A DNA stretch of 38,559 bases from an uncultured Eubacterium sp. (GCA_905233805.1 CAJOER010000019.1:1-38559), one strand, 5' to 3'. Shown: positions 21,425 through 31,538, counted from the first letter of the stretch. The notes: generated from the letters alone by a model not told the origin. Numbers and translations: made by a program.

Positions 21425-23941
21425 CTATTCGCTTCTGAGTGCCTCAACGGGGTCTTTGCGCGAGGCGATTTTTGCGGGCACGAGACCTGCGAGAAGCGTC
21501 AGCGCTACGCTCAGAATTACGAGTATTACCGCGCCCTTTGTCGGGAAGGCGGCGCTTACAATTACCGATTCGAGCTTATAGTGCAGGATTGCGTTTATAG
21601 GAATCAGCAGCGCGCCTGTAACTCCTACGCCGAGGAGCCCCGCGACAAGACCGACGATAAAGGTTTCGGCGTTGAAAACGCTTGAAATATCGTGCTTTGA
21701 GGCGCCGATTGCGCGGAGAATACCGATTTCTTTTCTTCTTTCAAGCACTGAGATATAGGTGATAATTCCTATCATTATGGACGATACGACGAGGGATACG
21801 CCGACGAAGCCCATAAGCACGTAGGACACTGCCTTTATAATGCTTGAAACCGAGGACATTATCATTCCGACATAGTCGGTATAGGTGATTTTATCCTTAT
21901 CGTCAACACCTTCGTTGTATTTGTCAATACACTTGATAATGTTTTCTTTATCTTCAAAGGAATCGGCATAAATTGCGATAGACGTCGGGGAGCCTTCGTC
22001 AACCACGCCGAGTTTTTTAAGATTGCCCTCGAGGCTTTTTTCGGGAAGAAGCGCCGCCATAGCGGGAACAAGCTTTGCAAGAAGGTTGCCCTGTTCCTTT
22101 GAGAACTCCTTGCCGGTGAGAATATCGGTTTCGGTATTCTTCATCTGTTCGGCAACTATTTTGCTTTTTGAGGTATAGTCGATAACGTAGTCGGACAGCG
22201 CCTTGGTATAGCCCATGGCGGGGATAGTCGGGATTGAAACGTTATCGTCTTTAATCTGAATAATGCCGGAAATCTTAAGTTTTATACCCTTTTTGGTAAG
22301 CTTTTTCATATCCGTCTCGCTTGAGCCGAGGTAATCGTAATAGCCGTCGGCGTTCTTTTTATACTGGTCGCAGACGGGAACGAGGTAAAACTCTTTTCTG
22401 CAGATATCCTCATAAGTCCAGCTTTCAACCTTTTCGGTTACGGTTTCGCCCGCCTGAACTTTTTTAACAATCTCGTTATACTGAGAGGCGGGGAGAAGAA
22501 CAACCTCGTTATACTCCTTCGGCCACTCGCCGTAAACGAGGCCGTACTGGGTTGTAACAGAGTCCGAAATTCCGGTTCCGTCGGGTTTTGAGGCAAGCTG
22601 AATAAAGCAGCTTACGTAGTTTGCCATACTGCCCGAGGAATATACGACGTCGGTCATATCTTCAAGGCTGAACAAATCGTTATTCATCATAAGCTTAGCC
22701 GCGGCGTTGTCGTTGATAAACGTTGTGCCGTCGGTGTTCAGAAGAACGCCGTCCTTATCGTAGGCGAAGATGTCAAAGCCCGCCTTATAGGTATATACAA
22801 CTCCGCTTTTTCCGAGATACTGACGGATGTCGGACGAGGGGTTATCAAGATATTTTTTAAAGCTTTCTACGCTGTTCTGTTTCATGCTGCCGCTCATGGC
22901 GCTCGCCTGCTGAACCATTGCAGTATTTGAATAAACGCGCCCCTCTTTGCGGTTTTCGCCCTTTTTGGCAGAGGTCTGAGTCGGCATACTCGACATAAGC
23001 GAGGAGAGGTCAAAGGCCTGCTTGTCAACGGTGAGGGGGAAGGAATCCATAGCGTCGCGCTGGATGTCGTCGATATAGTTGTTAATACCCGTTGAAAGCG
23101 AGAGAATAAGCGCAATACCGATAATTCCTATCGAACCCGCAAAGGCGGTTAAAATCGTTCTCGTTTTCTTGGTAAGAAGGTTGTTGAACGAGAGGGAGAG
23201 AGCGGTGAAAAAGCTCATTGAACGGTGTTTTACCGTCTCGCTCTTCGCTTCCTCCTCTTCGGGGTTAAAGGGGTTTGAATCATCCGTAATCTCGCCGTCG
23301 CGCAGTTTAACTATACGCGTTGAATACCTTTCGGCAAGCTCGGGGTTATGGGTTACCATAATTACAAGGCGGTCCTTCGCGATTTCTTTAAGAAGGTCGA
23401 GCACCTGAATTGAGGTCTGGGTATCGAGGGCGCCCGTCGGCTCGTCGGCAAGAAGGATGTCGGGGTCGTTAACAAGGGCGCGGGCAATCGCGACGCGCTG
23501 CATCTGGCCGCCCGACATTTCGGCGGGCTTTTTCTTAAGCTGGTCGCCGAGTCCGACGTCTTCAAGCGCCTTGATTGCTCTTTCCCGTCTTTCGGCTTTG
23601 CCGACTCCCGAGAGGGTGAGGGCAAGCTCGACGTTTGAAAGCACCGTCTGGTGGGGGATTAAGTTATAAGACTGAAAAACGAAGCCGATTTTATGGTTGC
23701 GGTAGGTGTCCCAGTCTCTGTCGCCGTAGGCGTGGGTTGAGCGTCCGTCGATAATAAGGTCGCCCTCGGTGTAGTGGTCAAGGCCGCCTATGATGTTGAG
23801 CAGGGTCGTTTTACCGCCGCCCGAAGGACCGAGAACGGATACGAACTCGCTTTTTCTGAAGGAAATTGAAATTCCTTTCAGCGCCTCGACGCTCGATTCG
23901 TTTGTATAGTATTTCTTATGAATATTATTAAGTGTAAGCAT
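21425..23941 (-). CDS. MacB/FtsX-type ABC transporter, ATPase fused to permease
   Basis: 838 residues. The ATPase domain (1-225) has Walker [10 protein letters not shown] (38-46), signature [15 protein letters not shown] and Walker [14 protein letters not shown] first helix (about 258-285, [21 protein letters not shown]) leads to a large outside domain (about 290-705). Three C-terminal helices belong to an FtsX domain ([42 protein letters not shown], then INAILHYK, then [17 protein letters not shown]). Such type-VII ABC systems use mechanotransmission to drive lipoprotein, peptide or antibiotic export rather than import. The outside domain has no recognised binding motif. AGGTGATGCT before ATG and a TTGAAT/TATATT promoter are present. 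hypB follows, probably in the same transcript. Confidence 0.92.
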   Translation of the reverse strand: MLTLNNIHKKYYTNESSVEALKGISISFRKSEFVSVLGPSGGGKTTLLNIIGGLDHYTEGDLIIDGRSTHAYGDRDWDTYRNHKIGFVFQSYNLIPHQTVLSNVELALTLSGVGKAERRERAIKALEDVGLGDQLKKKPAEMSGGQMQRVAIARALVNDPDILLADEPTGALDTQTSIQVLDLLKEIAKDRLVIMVTHNPELAERYSTRIVKLRDGEITDDSNPFNPEEEEAKSETVKHRSMSFFTALSLSFNNLLTKKTRTILTAFAGSIGIIGIALILSLSTGINNYIDDIQRDAMDSFPLTVDKQAFDLSSLMSSMPTQTSAKKGENRKEGRVYSNTAMVQQASAMSGSMKQNSVESFKKYLDNPSSDIRQYLGKSGVVYTYKAGFDIFAYDKDGVLLNTDGTTFINDNAAAKLMMNNDLFSLEDMTDVVYSSGSMANYVSCFIQLASKPDGTGISDSVTTQYGLVYGEWPKEYNEVVLLPASQYNEIVKKVQAGETVTEKVESWTYEDICRKEFYLVPVCDQYKKNADGYYDYLGSSETDMKKLTKKGIKLKISGIIQIKDDNVSIPTIPAMGYTKALSDYVIDYTSKSKIVAEQMKNTETDILTGKEFSKEQGNLLAKLVPAMAALLPEKSLEGNLKKLGVVDEGSPTSIAIYADSFEDKENIIKCIDKYNEGVDDKDKITYTDYVGMIMSSVSSIIKAVSYVLMGFVGVSLVVSSIMIGIITYISVLERRKEIGILRAIGASKHDISSVFNAETFIVGLVAGLLGVGVTGALLIPINAILHYKLESVIVSAAFPTKGAVILVILSVALTLLAGLVPAKIASRKDPVEALRSE

Positions 23942-23971
23942 AGCATCACCTGAATAAAATGGTTTTATATT

Positions 23972-23999
23972 AATATAACATTTTTAAAAGAAAATTCAA
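23972..23999 (-). promoter_or_regulatory. Promoter of the ABC transporter/hypB operon
   Basis: TTGAAT and TATATT on the minus strand with a 16 bp spacer, about 30 bp before the start. Confidence 0.75.
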
Positions 24000-24037
24000 C
24001 AGAGCGGGATAAAAATTAATAATATCTTAACTTATTA

Positions 24038-24069
24038 AAAAAGCGTTACGGATTTCCGTAACGCTTTTT
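24038..24069 (-). terminator. Terminator of secA
   Basis: GCGTTACGG pairs with CCGTAACGC around an ATTT loop and is extended by A5/T5 flanks. It lies directly after the secA stop on the minus strand. Confidence 0.93.
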
Positions 24070-24074
24070 ATTTC

Positions 24075-26870
24075 TTATTTCTTGTCCTTCTTGGACTTCT
24101 TTTCCTCTTCCTCTTCGAGTTCGTCGAGTCTTCTTCCGGGAGCGCCGTGGCACTTCTTATACTTTAAGCCGGAACCGCAGGGACACGGGTCGTTGGGACC
24201 GATTTTCTTTGCGCGTCTTACGGTAACCTGTTTTGCGTTGGAGTCGGTTTCGCTTGAAGACGTTGAGGTAACTCTTGCGACTGCTCTTCTCTGAACGTCC
24301 GCCTTATGACGCGGCATGAGGGTGAGCATCATCTTTGCCGTATCCTCGCGAATCATAGCGGTCATTTCGTCGAACATATCGTAGGATTCCATACGGTAAG
24401 CAACTACCGGGTCACGCTGAGCGTAGGAGCGAAGGTGGATACCCTTCTTTAAGTCGTCCATAGCGTCGATATGGTCCATCCAGTAGGTATCTACGTTTCT
24501 GAGAAGAATCATTCTTTCGAATTCCTGGAACATATCCTCGTCGAGGAGCTGTCTCTTCTGCTCTACAATCTTGTGCGCTCTGTCCTGTAAGAGTTCGATT
24601 GTATCTTCAACCTCAAGGGAGTCGCGGTCACGGAAGTCTTCGTCGTCGCAGATAAGCCACTCTTTGTACTTTTCACGGAGGCCTTCAACGTTCCAGTCTT
24701 CCTTGCTTTCGCCCGCGAAGTAATTTGAAACGGTTTCCTTGATGTTCTGGTCAATCATTCTGCCGATGGTTTCGGTGATGTCAAGACCTTCGAGAACCTG
24801 GTCACGCTGAGAGTAAATAAGCTCTCTCTGGCGGTTCATAACGTCGTCGTACTGAAGGGTGTTCTTTCTGATTTCGAAGTTTCTTCCTTCAACCTTCTTC
24901 TGTGAAGATTCAACGGTTCTTGAGATGAACTTGGACTCGATAGGCATATCCTCGTCGTCGGTGAGCTTAGCCATCATGAGCTGCATTCTGTCACCGCCGA
25001 AGAGACGCATAAGGTCGTCTTCACAGGAGAGGAAGAACTGAGACATACCGGGGTCGCCCTGACGTCCGGAACGTCCGCGGAGCTGGTTGTCGATACGTCT
25101 TGCGTCGTGTCTTTCGGTACCGAGGATGAAGAGACCGCCCGCCTCTTTAACCTTCTCGGCTTCTTCCTTGATTTCCTCTTTATACTGAGCTTCAAGCTCG
25201 ATAAAGGTCTTTCTTGCGTTGAGGATTTCCTCGTCGTCGGTCTCTCCGAAGCCCGTAGCTTCACGAATCTGGAAGTTTGTGAACTTCATCTTCTTCATCT
25301 GGGCCTTTGCGAGGAACTCAGCGTTACCGCCGAGCATGATATCGGTACCACGTCCTGCCATGTTCGTTGAGATGGTAACCTGTCCGAGTTTACCTGCCTG
25401 TGCAACGATTTCGGCTTCCTTTTCGTGGTTCTTTGCGTTAAGTACGTTGTGAGGAATACCCTCTTTTTTAAGGAGCTTTGAAAGGTGCTCGGACTTTTCG
25501 ATACTGATTGTACCTACGAGTACGGGCTGGCCCTTTTCGTGGCATTCCTTAATCTGCTTGATAACGTTGTTGAACTTACCCTTTTCGGTCTGGAAGATAA
25601 CGTCGGGCTTGTCCTCACGGATAAGCGGTCTGTTAGTCGGGATTTCTACAACGTCGAGCTTATAGATTTCGTCAAATTCTCTTGCTTCGGTAGCGGCGGT
25701 ACCCGTCATACCGGAGAGCTTTTTATAAAGACGGAAGTAGTTCTGGAAGGTAATGGTAGCAAGGGTTTTGCTCTCGTGCTCAACCTTAACGCCTTCCTTA
25801 GCTTCGAGTGCCTGGTGAAGACCCTCGTTATAACGTCTTCCCTCCATAATACGGCCGGTGAACTCGTCTACGATTTTAACCTGATTGTCTTTAACAACGT
25901 AGTCGATATCTCTTGTCATAACGCCGTGAGCCTTGATAGCCTGGTCAATATGGTGGCGGAGAGTGGTGTGCTCAATATCCATAATGTTTTCGATATTGAA
26001 GAACTCCTCAGCCTTTTCAACACCGCTCTTAAGGAGAGTAGCGGTCTTTGCCTTCTCGTCAACTACATAGTCGCCGTCGTAATTCTCTTCGGTGTCCTGC
26101 TTGTCGTCGGTCTTGGCAACCTTAACCATTGTAAGGGTTCTTGCGAAAACGTCAGCCTGACGGTAGAGGTCGGTTGACTGCTCGCCCTTACCGCTGATGA
26201 TAAGGGGAGTACGCGCCTCGTCGATAAGGATTGAGTCGACCTCGTCGACGATACCGAAGATGTGGCCTCTCTGTACCTTCTGCTCTTTATACTGAACCAT
26301 ATTGTCACGAAGGTAGTCGAACCCCATTTCGTTATTCGTACCGTATGTAATATCGCAGTTATAAGCTTCCTGTCTTTCGGCGTTACTCTTTTCGTGAATG
26401 ATAAGACCTACGGAGAGACCGAGGAAACGGTAAACCTTACCCATCCACTCGGAGTCACGCTTTGCAAGATAGTCGTTAACCGTTACGATATGAACGCCGT
26501 CGCCTGTAAGAGCGTTAAGATATGCGGGAAGGGTAGCAACAAGGGTTTTACCTTCACCGGTTTTCATCTCGGCAATTCTTCCCTGGTGGAGAACCATACC
26601 GCCGATAAGCTGTACGTCAAAGTGACGAAGGCCGATTACACGGTCAGCCGCCTCACGGCAGACTGCAAATGCGTCGGGGAGAATGTCGTCAAGAGTTTCG
26701 CCGTCGGCAAGTCTGTCTTTAAGAATCTGAGTCTGAGAGGAGAGCTCTTTGTCGTCCATCTCAGCATATTTGCCGGCAAGGTCGTTAATCTTGTCGACGT
26801 TTTTACGGAGCTTTTTAACCTCTTTCTTAGAGTAATCTCCGAAAATTGCTGTTACAAATTTATTAGCCAT
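24075..26870 (-). CDS. secA: Preprotein translocase ATPase SecA
   Basis: 931 residues, full length. SecA drives secretory proteins through SecYEG. Domains in order: N-terminal helix region, NBD1 with Walker A MKTGEGKTLVATLPAYLNAL and Walker B IVDEVDSILIDEARTPLIISG, the preprotein cross-linking domain, NBD2 (TISTNMAGRGTDIMLGGNAE; RQLRGRSGRQGDPG), the helical scaffold and wing domain, and the C-terminal zinc-binding SEC-C motif GPNDPCPCGSGLKYKKCHG. An acidic then lysine-rich tail (LEEEEEKKSKKDKK) ends it. GAGGTG before ATG and a TTGACT/TATTAT promoter support the start. It is transcribed alone and ends at a strong terminator. Confidence 0.98.
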   Translation of the reverse strand: MANKFVTAIFGDYSKKEVKKLRKNVDKINDLAGKYAEMDDKELSSQTQILKDRLADGETLDDILPDAFAVCREAADRVIGLRHFDVQLIGGMVLHQGRIAEMKTGEGKTLVATLPAYLNALTGDGVHIVTVNDYLAKRDSEWMGKVYRFLGLSVGLIIHEKSNAERQEAYNCDITYGTNNEMGFDYLRDNMVQYKEQKVQRGHIFGIVDEVDSILIDEARTPLIISGKGEQSTDLYRQADVFARTLTMVKVAKTDDKQDTEENYDGDYVVDEKAKTATLLKSGVEKAEEFFNIENIMDIEHTTLRHHIDQAIKAHGVMTRDIDYVVKDNQVKIVDEFTGRIMEGRRYNEGLHQALEAKEGVKVEHESKTLATITFQNYFRLYKKLSGMTGTAATEAREFDEIYKLDVVEIPTNRPLIREDKPDVIFQTEKGKFNNVIKQIKECHEKGQPVLVGTISIEKSEHLSKLLKKEGIPHNVLNAKNHEKEAEIVAQAGKLGQVTISTNMAGRGTDIMLGGNAEFLAKAQMKKMKFTNFQIREATGFGETDDEEILNARKTFIELEAQYKEEIKEEAEKVKEAGGLFILGTERHDARRIDNQLRGRSGRQGDPGMSQFFLSCEDDLMRLFGGDRMQLMMAKLTDDEDMPIESKFISRTVESSQKKVEGRNFEIRKNTLQYDDVMNRQRELIYSQRDQVLEGLDITETIGRMIDQNIKETVSNYFAGESKEDWNVEGLREKYKEWLICDDEDFRDRDSLEVEDTIELLQDRAHKIVEQKRQLLDEDMFQEFERMILLRNVDTYWMDHIDAMDDLKKGIHLRSYAQRDPVVAYRMESYDMFDEMTAMIREDTAKMMLTLMPRHKADVQRRAVARVTSTSSSETDSNAKQVTVRRAKKIGPNDPCPCGSGLKYKKCHGAPGRRLDELEEEEEKKSKKDKK

Positions 26871-26903
26871 ATATTTTCACCTCATAGAAAATTCGTAAAA
26901 AAG

Positions 26904-26932
26904 ATAATATCATAAATACGGTGTAAAGTCAA
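26904..26932 (-). promoter_or_regulatory. Promoter of secA
   Basis: TTGACT and TATTAT on the minus strand with a 17 bp spacer and TG-extended -10. The -35 lies 10 bp beyond the stop of the upstream lipoprotein gene. Confidence 0.85.
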
Positions 26933-26941
26933 TTAGAATTA

Positions 26942-27544
26942 TTAATAAGAAACCGTATTTTTTATTGCGGTAAGAATACCGCCTGAAACGGCGTCCTCAG
27001 CCGCTTCGTCAAAGTTAAGAACAAGGTTGTCCTTACCCTTTTCAACCGAAACCGTAATCTCGGTGGGATTGTCGGGAACGGTTGCCTCGGAAATTTCGGC
27101 GGTGAGCTTACTCAGCGAGGTGTCGAGGAAAGAGTCGTTATTGAGCAGCGCCATAAGCTGAATTACGCTTTTTCCCTTGGTTAAATCCTTTGTAAATTCC
27201 TCGGCGATTTTTGACATATCGCGGTTTTTTACAAGGAGAGTTACGGTCTTATTCTTTTTATCAACCGACTTGACCTCGATTTCAAGCTTTTCAAACATAA
27301 CTTTTCCGAGAGCGGAAAACTGCGAATGATTTTTTGAAAGGTCAAGTATAGTTTTCAGAGTAGAGCTTTTAACATAATTCTGAAGGGTTGCCCTGTCAAA
27401 ATCCATTAAAGCTTTTTCAACCTTTGCGACGGTCTGGATAATATTCTCTTCGCTCATCGACTTTTCGCCCGAGCAGGCGGAAAGAGTGAGAGTCATCGCG
27501 AAGGCGAGTATAAGGCAGATGCCTTTTTTAAGATTATACTGCAT
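26942..27544 (-). CDS. Lipoprotein of unknown function
   Basis: 200 residues from ATG 27544, with AGGTGA eight bases upstream; the track start 27595 is less well supported. The signal ends in a lipobox (LAFAMTLTLSACSGEKS), so the protein is tethered outside the cytoplasmic membrane. The mature part is an alpha/beta domain of the DUF4878/DUF5105-like small-lipoprotein style (KVEKALMDFDRATLQNYV near the start; EIEVKSVDKKNKTVTLLVKNRDMSKIAEEF in the middle). This family guess is weak. It is upstream of secA in the same direction but without shared transcription signals beyond proximity, as secA has its own promoter. Confidence 0.82.
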   Translation of the reverse strand: MQYNLKKGICLILAFAMTLTLSACSGEKSMSEENIIQTVAKVEKALMDFDRATLQNYVKSSTLKTILDLSKNHSQFSALGKVMFEKLEIEVKSVDKKNKTVTLLVKNRDMSKIAEEFTKDLTKGKSVIQLMALLNNDSFLDTSLSKLTAEISEATVPDNPTEITVSVEKGKDNLVLNFDEAAEDAVSGGILTAIKNTVSY

Positions 27545-27602
27545 ATACTGTTCACCTGATGGTTTATTATCCCGCTTTCCGAATCGGGACGTCATCTTTT
27601 TA

Positions 27603-27631
27603 ATTATATATAATATCAGTTACTTTTGCAA
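27603..27631 (-). promoter_or_regulatory. Promoter of the lipoprotein gene
   Basis: TTGCAA and TATAAT on the minus strand with a 17 bp spacer. It is arranged back to back with the promoter at 27658. Confidence 0.8.
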
Positions 27632-27657
27632 TAAAAATATTAAATTTATTAAAAAAA

Positions 27658-27686
27658 TTGCATTTTTTTCTCCTATATGGTATAAT
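27658..27686 (+). promoter_or_regulatory. Promoter of the sugar transferase gene
   Basis: TTGCAT and TATAAT with a 17 bp spacer. Transcription from near 27693 would leave a leader of about 60 nt; the track ORF start at 27689 is therefore unlikely. Confidence 0.85.
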
Positions 27687-27751
27687 GCGTGAAGACAGAA
27701 TACATTATATTGGATTATTCCGTCTTATTAACCTTAAAGAAGAGGGCGAAA

Positions 27752-28372
27752 ATGAACGCTTTTTTTAGATATTTATTCGGACCGACAAAGTGGAAACGGC
27801 TTTTTGACATAGTGCTTTCGGCGATTGCGCTTGTTTTGCTGCTGCCCGTTTTTATTGTTATATGTTTAATTCTTTTCTTCACCCCGGACAGCAAGGTCTT
27901 TTTCAGCCACGAGAGAAGGGGCAGGAAGGGACAGCCGTTTAAAATTTATAAATTCCAGACTATGAGAAACAGTACGCCGAACTGCGCTACGTGCGAGCTT
28001 GAAAACCCCGAGCAGTATATTACAAAGCCCGGAAGATTTTTAAGAAAGACGAGCCTTGACGAGCTTCCGCAGCTCTGGAACATCTTTAAAGGCGATATGA
28101 GTTTCGTAGGTCCGCGCCCGCTTATTTCAAGCGAAATGAGGGCGCACAGGCTGAGGCTTGAATACGGCGTTTACCGCTTCAGGCCGGGGCTTACGGGCTG
28201 GGCGCAGATTAACGGACGCGACGATATTTCACTTATGAAAAAGATGAAGCTCGACAAGGAATACTGCGACAACTGGAGCATAAAATTCGACCTGGAGATT
28301 ATGTTCCGTTCGGTTAAGACGGTTGTTACCCGCGAGGGCTTCCACGAGGGTATGGTCCACAGGCGGAGATAG
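27752..28372 (+). CDS. Bacterial sugar transferase (undecaprenyl-phosphate sugar phosphotransferase)
   Basis: 206 residues from ATG 27752, with AAGAGGGCG upstream. It is the short WcaJ/RfbP-like form: one membrane or re-entrant helix (LFDIVLSAIALVLLLPVFIVICLILFF), then the catalytic block. Family motifs are KIYKFQTMRN, GRFLRKTSLDELPQLWNIFKGDMSFVGPRPL, and RPGLTGWAQINGRD. Such enzymes move a sugar-1-phosphate from a nucleotide sugar to undecaprenyl phosphate and start assembly of a capsule, wall polymer or glycan. No other glycan assembly genes flank it, so it is an isolated initiating transferase here. The next gene is a beta-galactosidase. Confidence 0.93.
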   Translation: MNAFFRYLFGPTKWKRLFDIVLSAIALVLLLPVFIVICLILFFTPDSKVFFSHERRGRKGQPFKIYKFQTMRNSTPNCATCELENPEQYITKPGRFLRKTSLDELPQLWNIFKGDMSFVGPRPLISSEMRAHRLRLEYGVYRFRPGLTGWAQINGRDDISLMKKMKLDKEYCDNWSIKFDLEIMFRSVKTVVTREGFHEGMVHRRR

Positions 28373-28400
28373 TCACCGGTCACTAGTCACTAGTCACTAG
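28371..28400 (+). repeat. Tandem 7-mer repeat GTCACTA
   Basis: Three perfect GTCACTA units (28379-28399), preceded by a partial unit AGTCACC overlapping the sugar transferase stop. It lies in the 71-bp gap before the beta-galactosidase gene. Such short CTAGTCA-type tracts look like strand-slippage products. Confidence 0.85.
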
Positions 28401-28443
28401 ACATTGGAGAATCGGCATAATATTATTTTTTGGAGATTAACGT

Positions 28444-31400
28444 ATGGAAAGAAATTTTATTGACGGATATACGGAATGGCAGTCAAATCCCGAAATCGTA
28501 TCGGTAGGGCAGCTGCCGCAGCACGCGACGCTTATGCCGTACGCAAGCTACGAGGAGGCGCTCAAAGCGGAGCGCTACGGCTCGTCTTACTGCAAGCTTT
28601 TAAACGGAAAATGGCGTTTTAAACTGTATAAGAATTACGCGTACAGACCCTCGGATTTTGCTCAGCCGCTCTATGACGCGCACAACTGGGACAGCGTTAT
28701 TGTCCCCTGTTCGTGGCAGATGCAGGGATATGACCAAAATATGTACTGCAACGTGCGTTATCCCTGGGAGGGGCACGAGGATATCTGCCCGCCTAACGCG
28801 CCGACAAAGCACAACCCCGTGGGCTGCTATTTAAAGCGCTTTCACGTTAATAAATCCGTTCTTGAAAAGAGAGTAGTGCTCTGTTTTGAGGGCGTTGAAT
28901 CGGCGTTTTATCTCTATGTTAACGGGGAGAAAATCGGTTACAGCGAGTCCTCGTTCAACAGGGCTGAATTTGATATTACCCGCTATCTTGTTGAAGGCTC
29001 AAACGTCATAGGCGTTGAGGTTTACCGCTGGTGCACGGGCAGCTGGCTCGAGTGTCAGGACATGTGGCGGTTGAGCGGAATTTTCCGCGACGTATATATT
29101 TATACGACCGAAAAGGAATACATAAGGGATTTTGAAATCCACGCAGAACCCGACGAGCTTCTTCACGACGGATATCTTGACGTTGAGGTCAAGACTAACG
29201 GCGCTTACGAGGGGCTGAGCATCGAGATGAACGTAATTGATGAGGACGGCGCGGTTGTTGCGCTTGACTCTCAGTACGCGAGCGAAGAGCACATTACAAA
29301 ATTAAAGGCAATTGTTACGAGCGTTAAGCCGTGGAGCGCCGAAAAACCGAATCTTTACACCGTTGTTCTCACTCTTAAAAACAACGGAAATCCGATTGAA
29401 TATATTTCTCAGAGAGTCGGCTTCAGAAAAGTTGAAATCAGAGAAGGCGTTATACGCATAAACGGCAAAAGAGTGGTGTTCAAGGGCACTAACCGCCATG
29501 AATTCGACTGCCGCACGGGCCACTACGTAAGCGAAGAAACAATGCGCAAAGACATCGAGATTATGAAGGCGAACAATATCAACGCCGTAAGAACCTCGCA
29601 TTATCCCAACGCGCCGCGCTGGTACGAGCTTTGCGACGAGTACGGTCTTTACGTTATTGACGAAAACAATATGGAAACCCACGGCACCTACTGGTCCAAT
29701 ATAGTGGGCTGCCCCGCGCTTCCCGGCTCGCGTCCCGAGTGGGAAAAGGCGTGCATGGAGCGCATAAAGGCGCTTTATCACAGGGATAAAAACCACTCCT
29801 GCGTAGTCTGCTGGTCCATGGGTAACGAGTCCCACGGCGGCGAAAACGTCAAGAAAATGTATAACTGGCTCAAAGCAAACGACAAGAGCCGTTTCGTACA
29901 CTTTGAGCTTTCGGGCGACCCGAACGAAAGAGAGCTTTCCGACGTTATGTCACAGATGTACGCAAAGCCCGATTATCTTGAAGAATACGCGGTTACGGGA
30001 AGAGACCCGAGGCCGTTCATTCTCTGCGAATACACTCACGCCATGGGTAATTCCTGCGGCTCGACGGACGAATATACCAAGCTCTGGGACAAATATCCCT
30101 GCCTGCAGGGCGGCTTCGTCTGGGACTGGGTTGACCAGAGCATACTGACTACCGACGAAAACGGAACCGAATATCTTGCCTACGGCGGAGATTTCGGCGA
30201 AACGCCGCACGACGGACATTTCTGCGGCAACGGACTTCTTTTCGGCGACAGGACGGTAACGCCGAAGCTTGCGGAAATCAACAAGCTTTATCAGAACGTT
30301 GATTTCAAGGCGATTGACGCCGAAAGAGGAATAATCGAGATTAAAAACAAATATTTATTTACTAATCTTAACGAGTTTGAACTTTGCTGGGAGCAGGCGG
30401 GCGACAAGGGCGTTTTCAGAAACGGCAGCGAATACATAAGCGCCGAGCCGGGCGAGAAAATCGTCGTTGACCTTGAACTCGGCAAGGTTTCGGGCGACGA
30501 AACCTACCTCAATCTTGCGCTCAGAGAGAGGGGCGAGGAAGGCAGAACGGTTGCCTACGAGCAGTTTATAGTAAATGAATTTGAAAACACGTACGACGAG
30601 CTTCAGGAGGACGAAACCCTTCTTGTTTCGGACACTTACGGCGAGCTTCATATTATCGGCGAGAACCTTGATATACGCTTTGAAAGGCGCGAAAGAGGTC
30701 AGCTTATGTCGATTAAGCTCGACGGCGAGGAGCTTTTAAAAGAGCCTGTCCGCCTGAACTTCTGGCGCGCGCTTACCGATAACGACAGAGGAAACCGCGC
30801 CGGCTCGCGCCTCGGCTGCTGGCGTGACGCGGGAGACACCCCCGGAATTTATAACAATACGATGTGGAACATCGAGAATTATCACATTCTCGACGAGGGC
30901 AAAAAGGTTGTAGTTACAAGCACCGCGAGGGTTCAGACCCAGCCCGAATCAAAGGCGATAGTTATATACACGATTACCTCAAAGGGCATTGAATTCGACC
31001 TTGAATTCGACCCCGCAAACTCGCTTCCCGAAATTCCCGAGGTCAGCGTTCTCTTTGAACTGCCGAAGGATTTTGAAAAGCTCGTTTACCTCGGCCGCGG
31101 CCCCGAAGAGAACTATATCGACAGGGCTAACGCCGCGACGGTAGGACTTTACACTACGACGGTCAGCGATATGTGGACCCCGTATCTCAAGCCGCAGGAA
31201 TGCGGAAACAGAACGGGCGTAAGGTACGCGACTTTAATCGGCGACAAAAAGGCGTTCACCCTCGTTGCCGAGCCGGTAATGGAACTCAACGCGTGCCACT
31301 GGCTTCCGAAGGAGGTTGAAAACACCTGGCACAACAAGGAGTTACCCGAAATTGAAAAGACGGTAATCCGCTGTATCGCGCGCCAGCAGGGCGTCGGCGG

Positions 31401-31488
31401 ATACGACAGCTGGGGCGCCCACACCAACGAAAAATATAAAAACAAGACGGACAAAACCTACCGCCTTAAATTCCAGATAAGATTTTAG
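28444..31488 (+). CDS. lacZ: Beta-galactosidase, GH2 family (LacZ type)
   Basis: 1014 residues, the length of E. coli LacZ. It hydrolyses terminal beta-galactosides such as lactose. There is no signal peptide, so it acts in the cytoplasm on imported sugars. The five-domain GH2 plan is present: sugar-binding jelly roll (about 45-220), immunoglobulin-like domain (about 225-330), TIM barrel (about 335-625), a second Ig-like domain and a C-terminal beta-sandwich (about 735-1014). The acid/base Glu462 is in CWSMGNESHGG and the nucleophile Glu529 is in FILCEYTHAMGNS. GGAG before ATG supports the start. No strong promoter was found in the 71-bp gap; read-through from the sugar transferase is possible. 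Confidence 0.96.
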   Translation: MERNFIDGYTEWQSNPEIVSVGQLPQHATLMPYASYEEALKAERYGSSYCKLLNGKWRFKLYKNYAYRPSDFAQPLYDAHNWDSVIVPCSWQMQGYDQNMYCNVRYPWEGHEDICPPNAPTKHNPVGCYLKRFHVNKSVLEKRVVLCFEGVESAFYLYVNGEKIGYSESSFNRAEFDITRYLVEGSNVIGVEVYRWCTGSWLECQDMWRLSGIFRDVYIYTTEKEYIRDFEIHAEPDELLHDGYLDVEVKTNGAYEGLSIEMNVIDEDGAVVALDSQYASEEHITKLKAIVTSVKPWSAEKPNLYTVVLTLKNNGNPIEYISQRVGFRKVEIREGVIRINGKRVVFKGTNRHEFDCRTGHYVSEETMRKDIEIMKANNINAVRTSHYPNAPRWYELCDEYGLYVIDENNMETHGTYWSNIVGCPALPGSRPEWEKACMERIKALYHRDKNHSCVVCWSMGNESHGGENVKKMYNWLKANDKSRFVHFELSGDPNERELSDVMSQMYAKPDYLEEYAVTGRDPRPFILCEYTHAMGNSCGSTDEYTKLWDKYPCLQGGFVWDWVDQSILTTDENGTEYLAYGGDFGETPHDGHFCGNGLLFGDRTVTPKLAEINKLYQNVDFKAIDAERGIIEIKNKYLFTNLNEFELCWEQAGDKGVFRNGSEYISAEPGEKIVVDLELGKVSGDETYLNLALRERGEEGRTVAYEQFIVNEFENTYDELQEDETLLVSDTYGELHIIGENLDIRFERRERGQLMSIKLDGEELLKEPVRLNFWRALTDNDRGNRAGSRLGCWRDAGDTPGIYNNTMWNIENYHILDEGKKVVVTSTARVQTQPESKAIVIYTITSKGIEFDLEFDPANSLPEIPEVSVLFELPKDFEKLVYLGRGPEENYIDRANAATVGLYTTTVSDMWTPYLKPQECGNRTGVRYATLIGDKKAFTLVAEPVMELNACHWLPKEVENTWHNKELPEIEKTVIRCIARQQGVGGYDSWGAHTNEKYKNKTDKTYRLKFQIRF

Positions 31489-31509
31489 ATTTTCTTAATA
31501 AAATAATGC

Positions 31510-31538
31510 TTGACTTTTATAGACAATAGTATTATATT
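31510..31538 (+). promoter_or_regulatory. Promoter of the radical SAM gene
   Basis: TTGACT and TATATT with a 17 bp spacer, about 40 bp before the start codon. Confidence 0.85.

Noticed and set aside
20732-21685. 317-residue plus-strand ORF
   Set aside because: It is antisense to hypB and the end of the ABC gene, has no ribosome binding site or protein-like domains, and reflects GC-rich third positions of the real genes.
25485-26915. 230- and 217-residue plus-strand ORFs opposite secA
   Set aside because: Shadows of the secA reading frame on the other strand.
29302-30219. Minus-strand ORFs opposite lacZ
   Set aside because: Antisense frames of a firmly identified GH2 enzyme.
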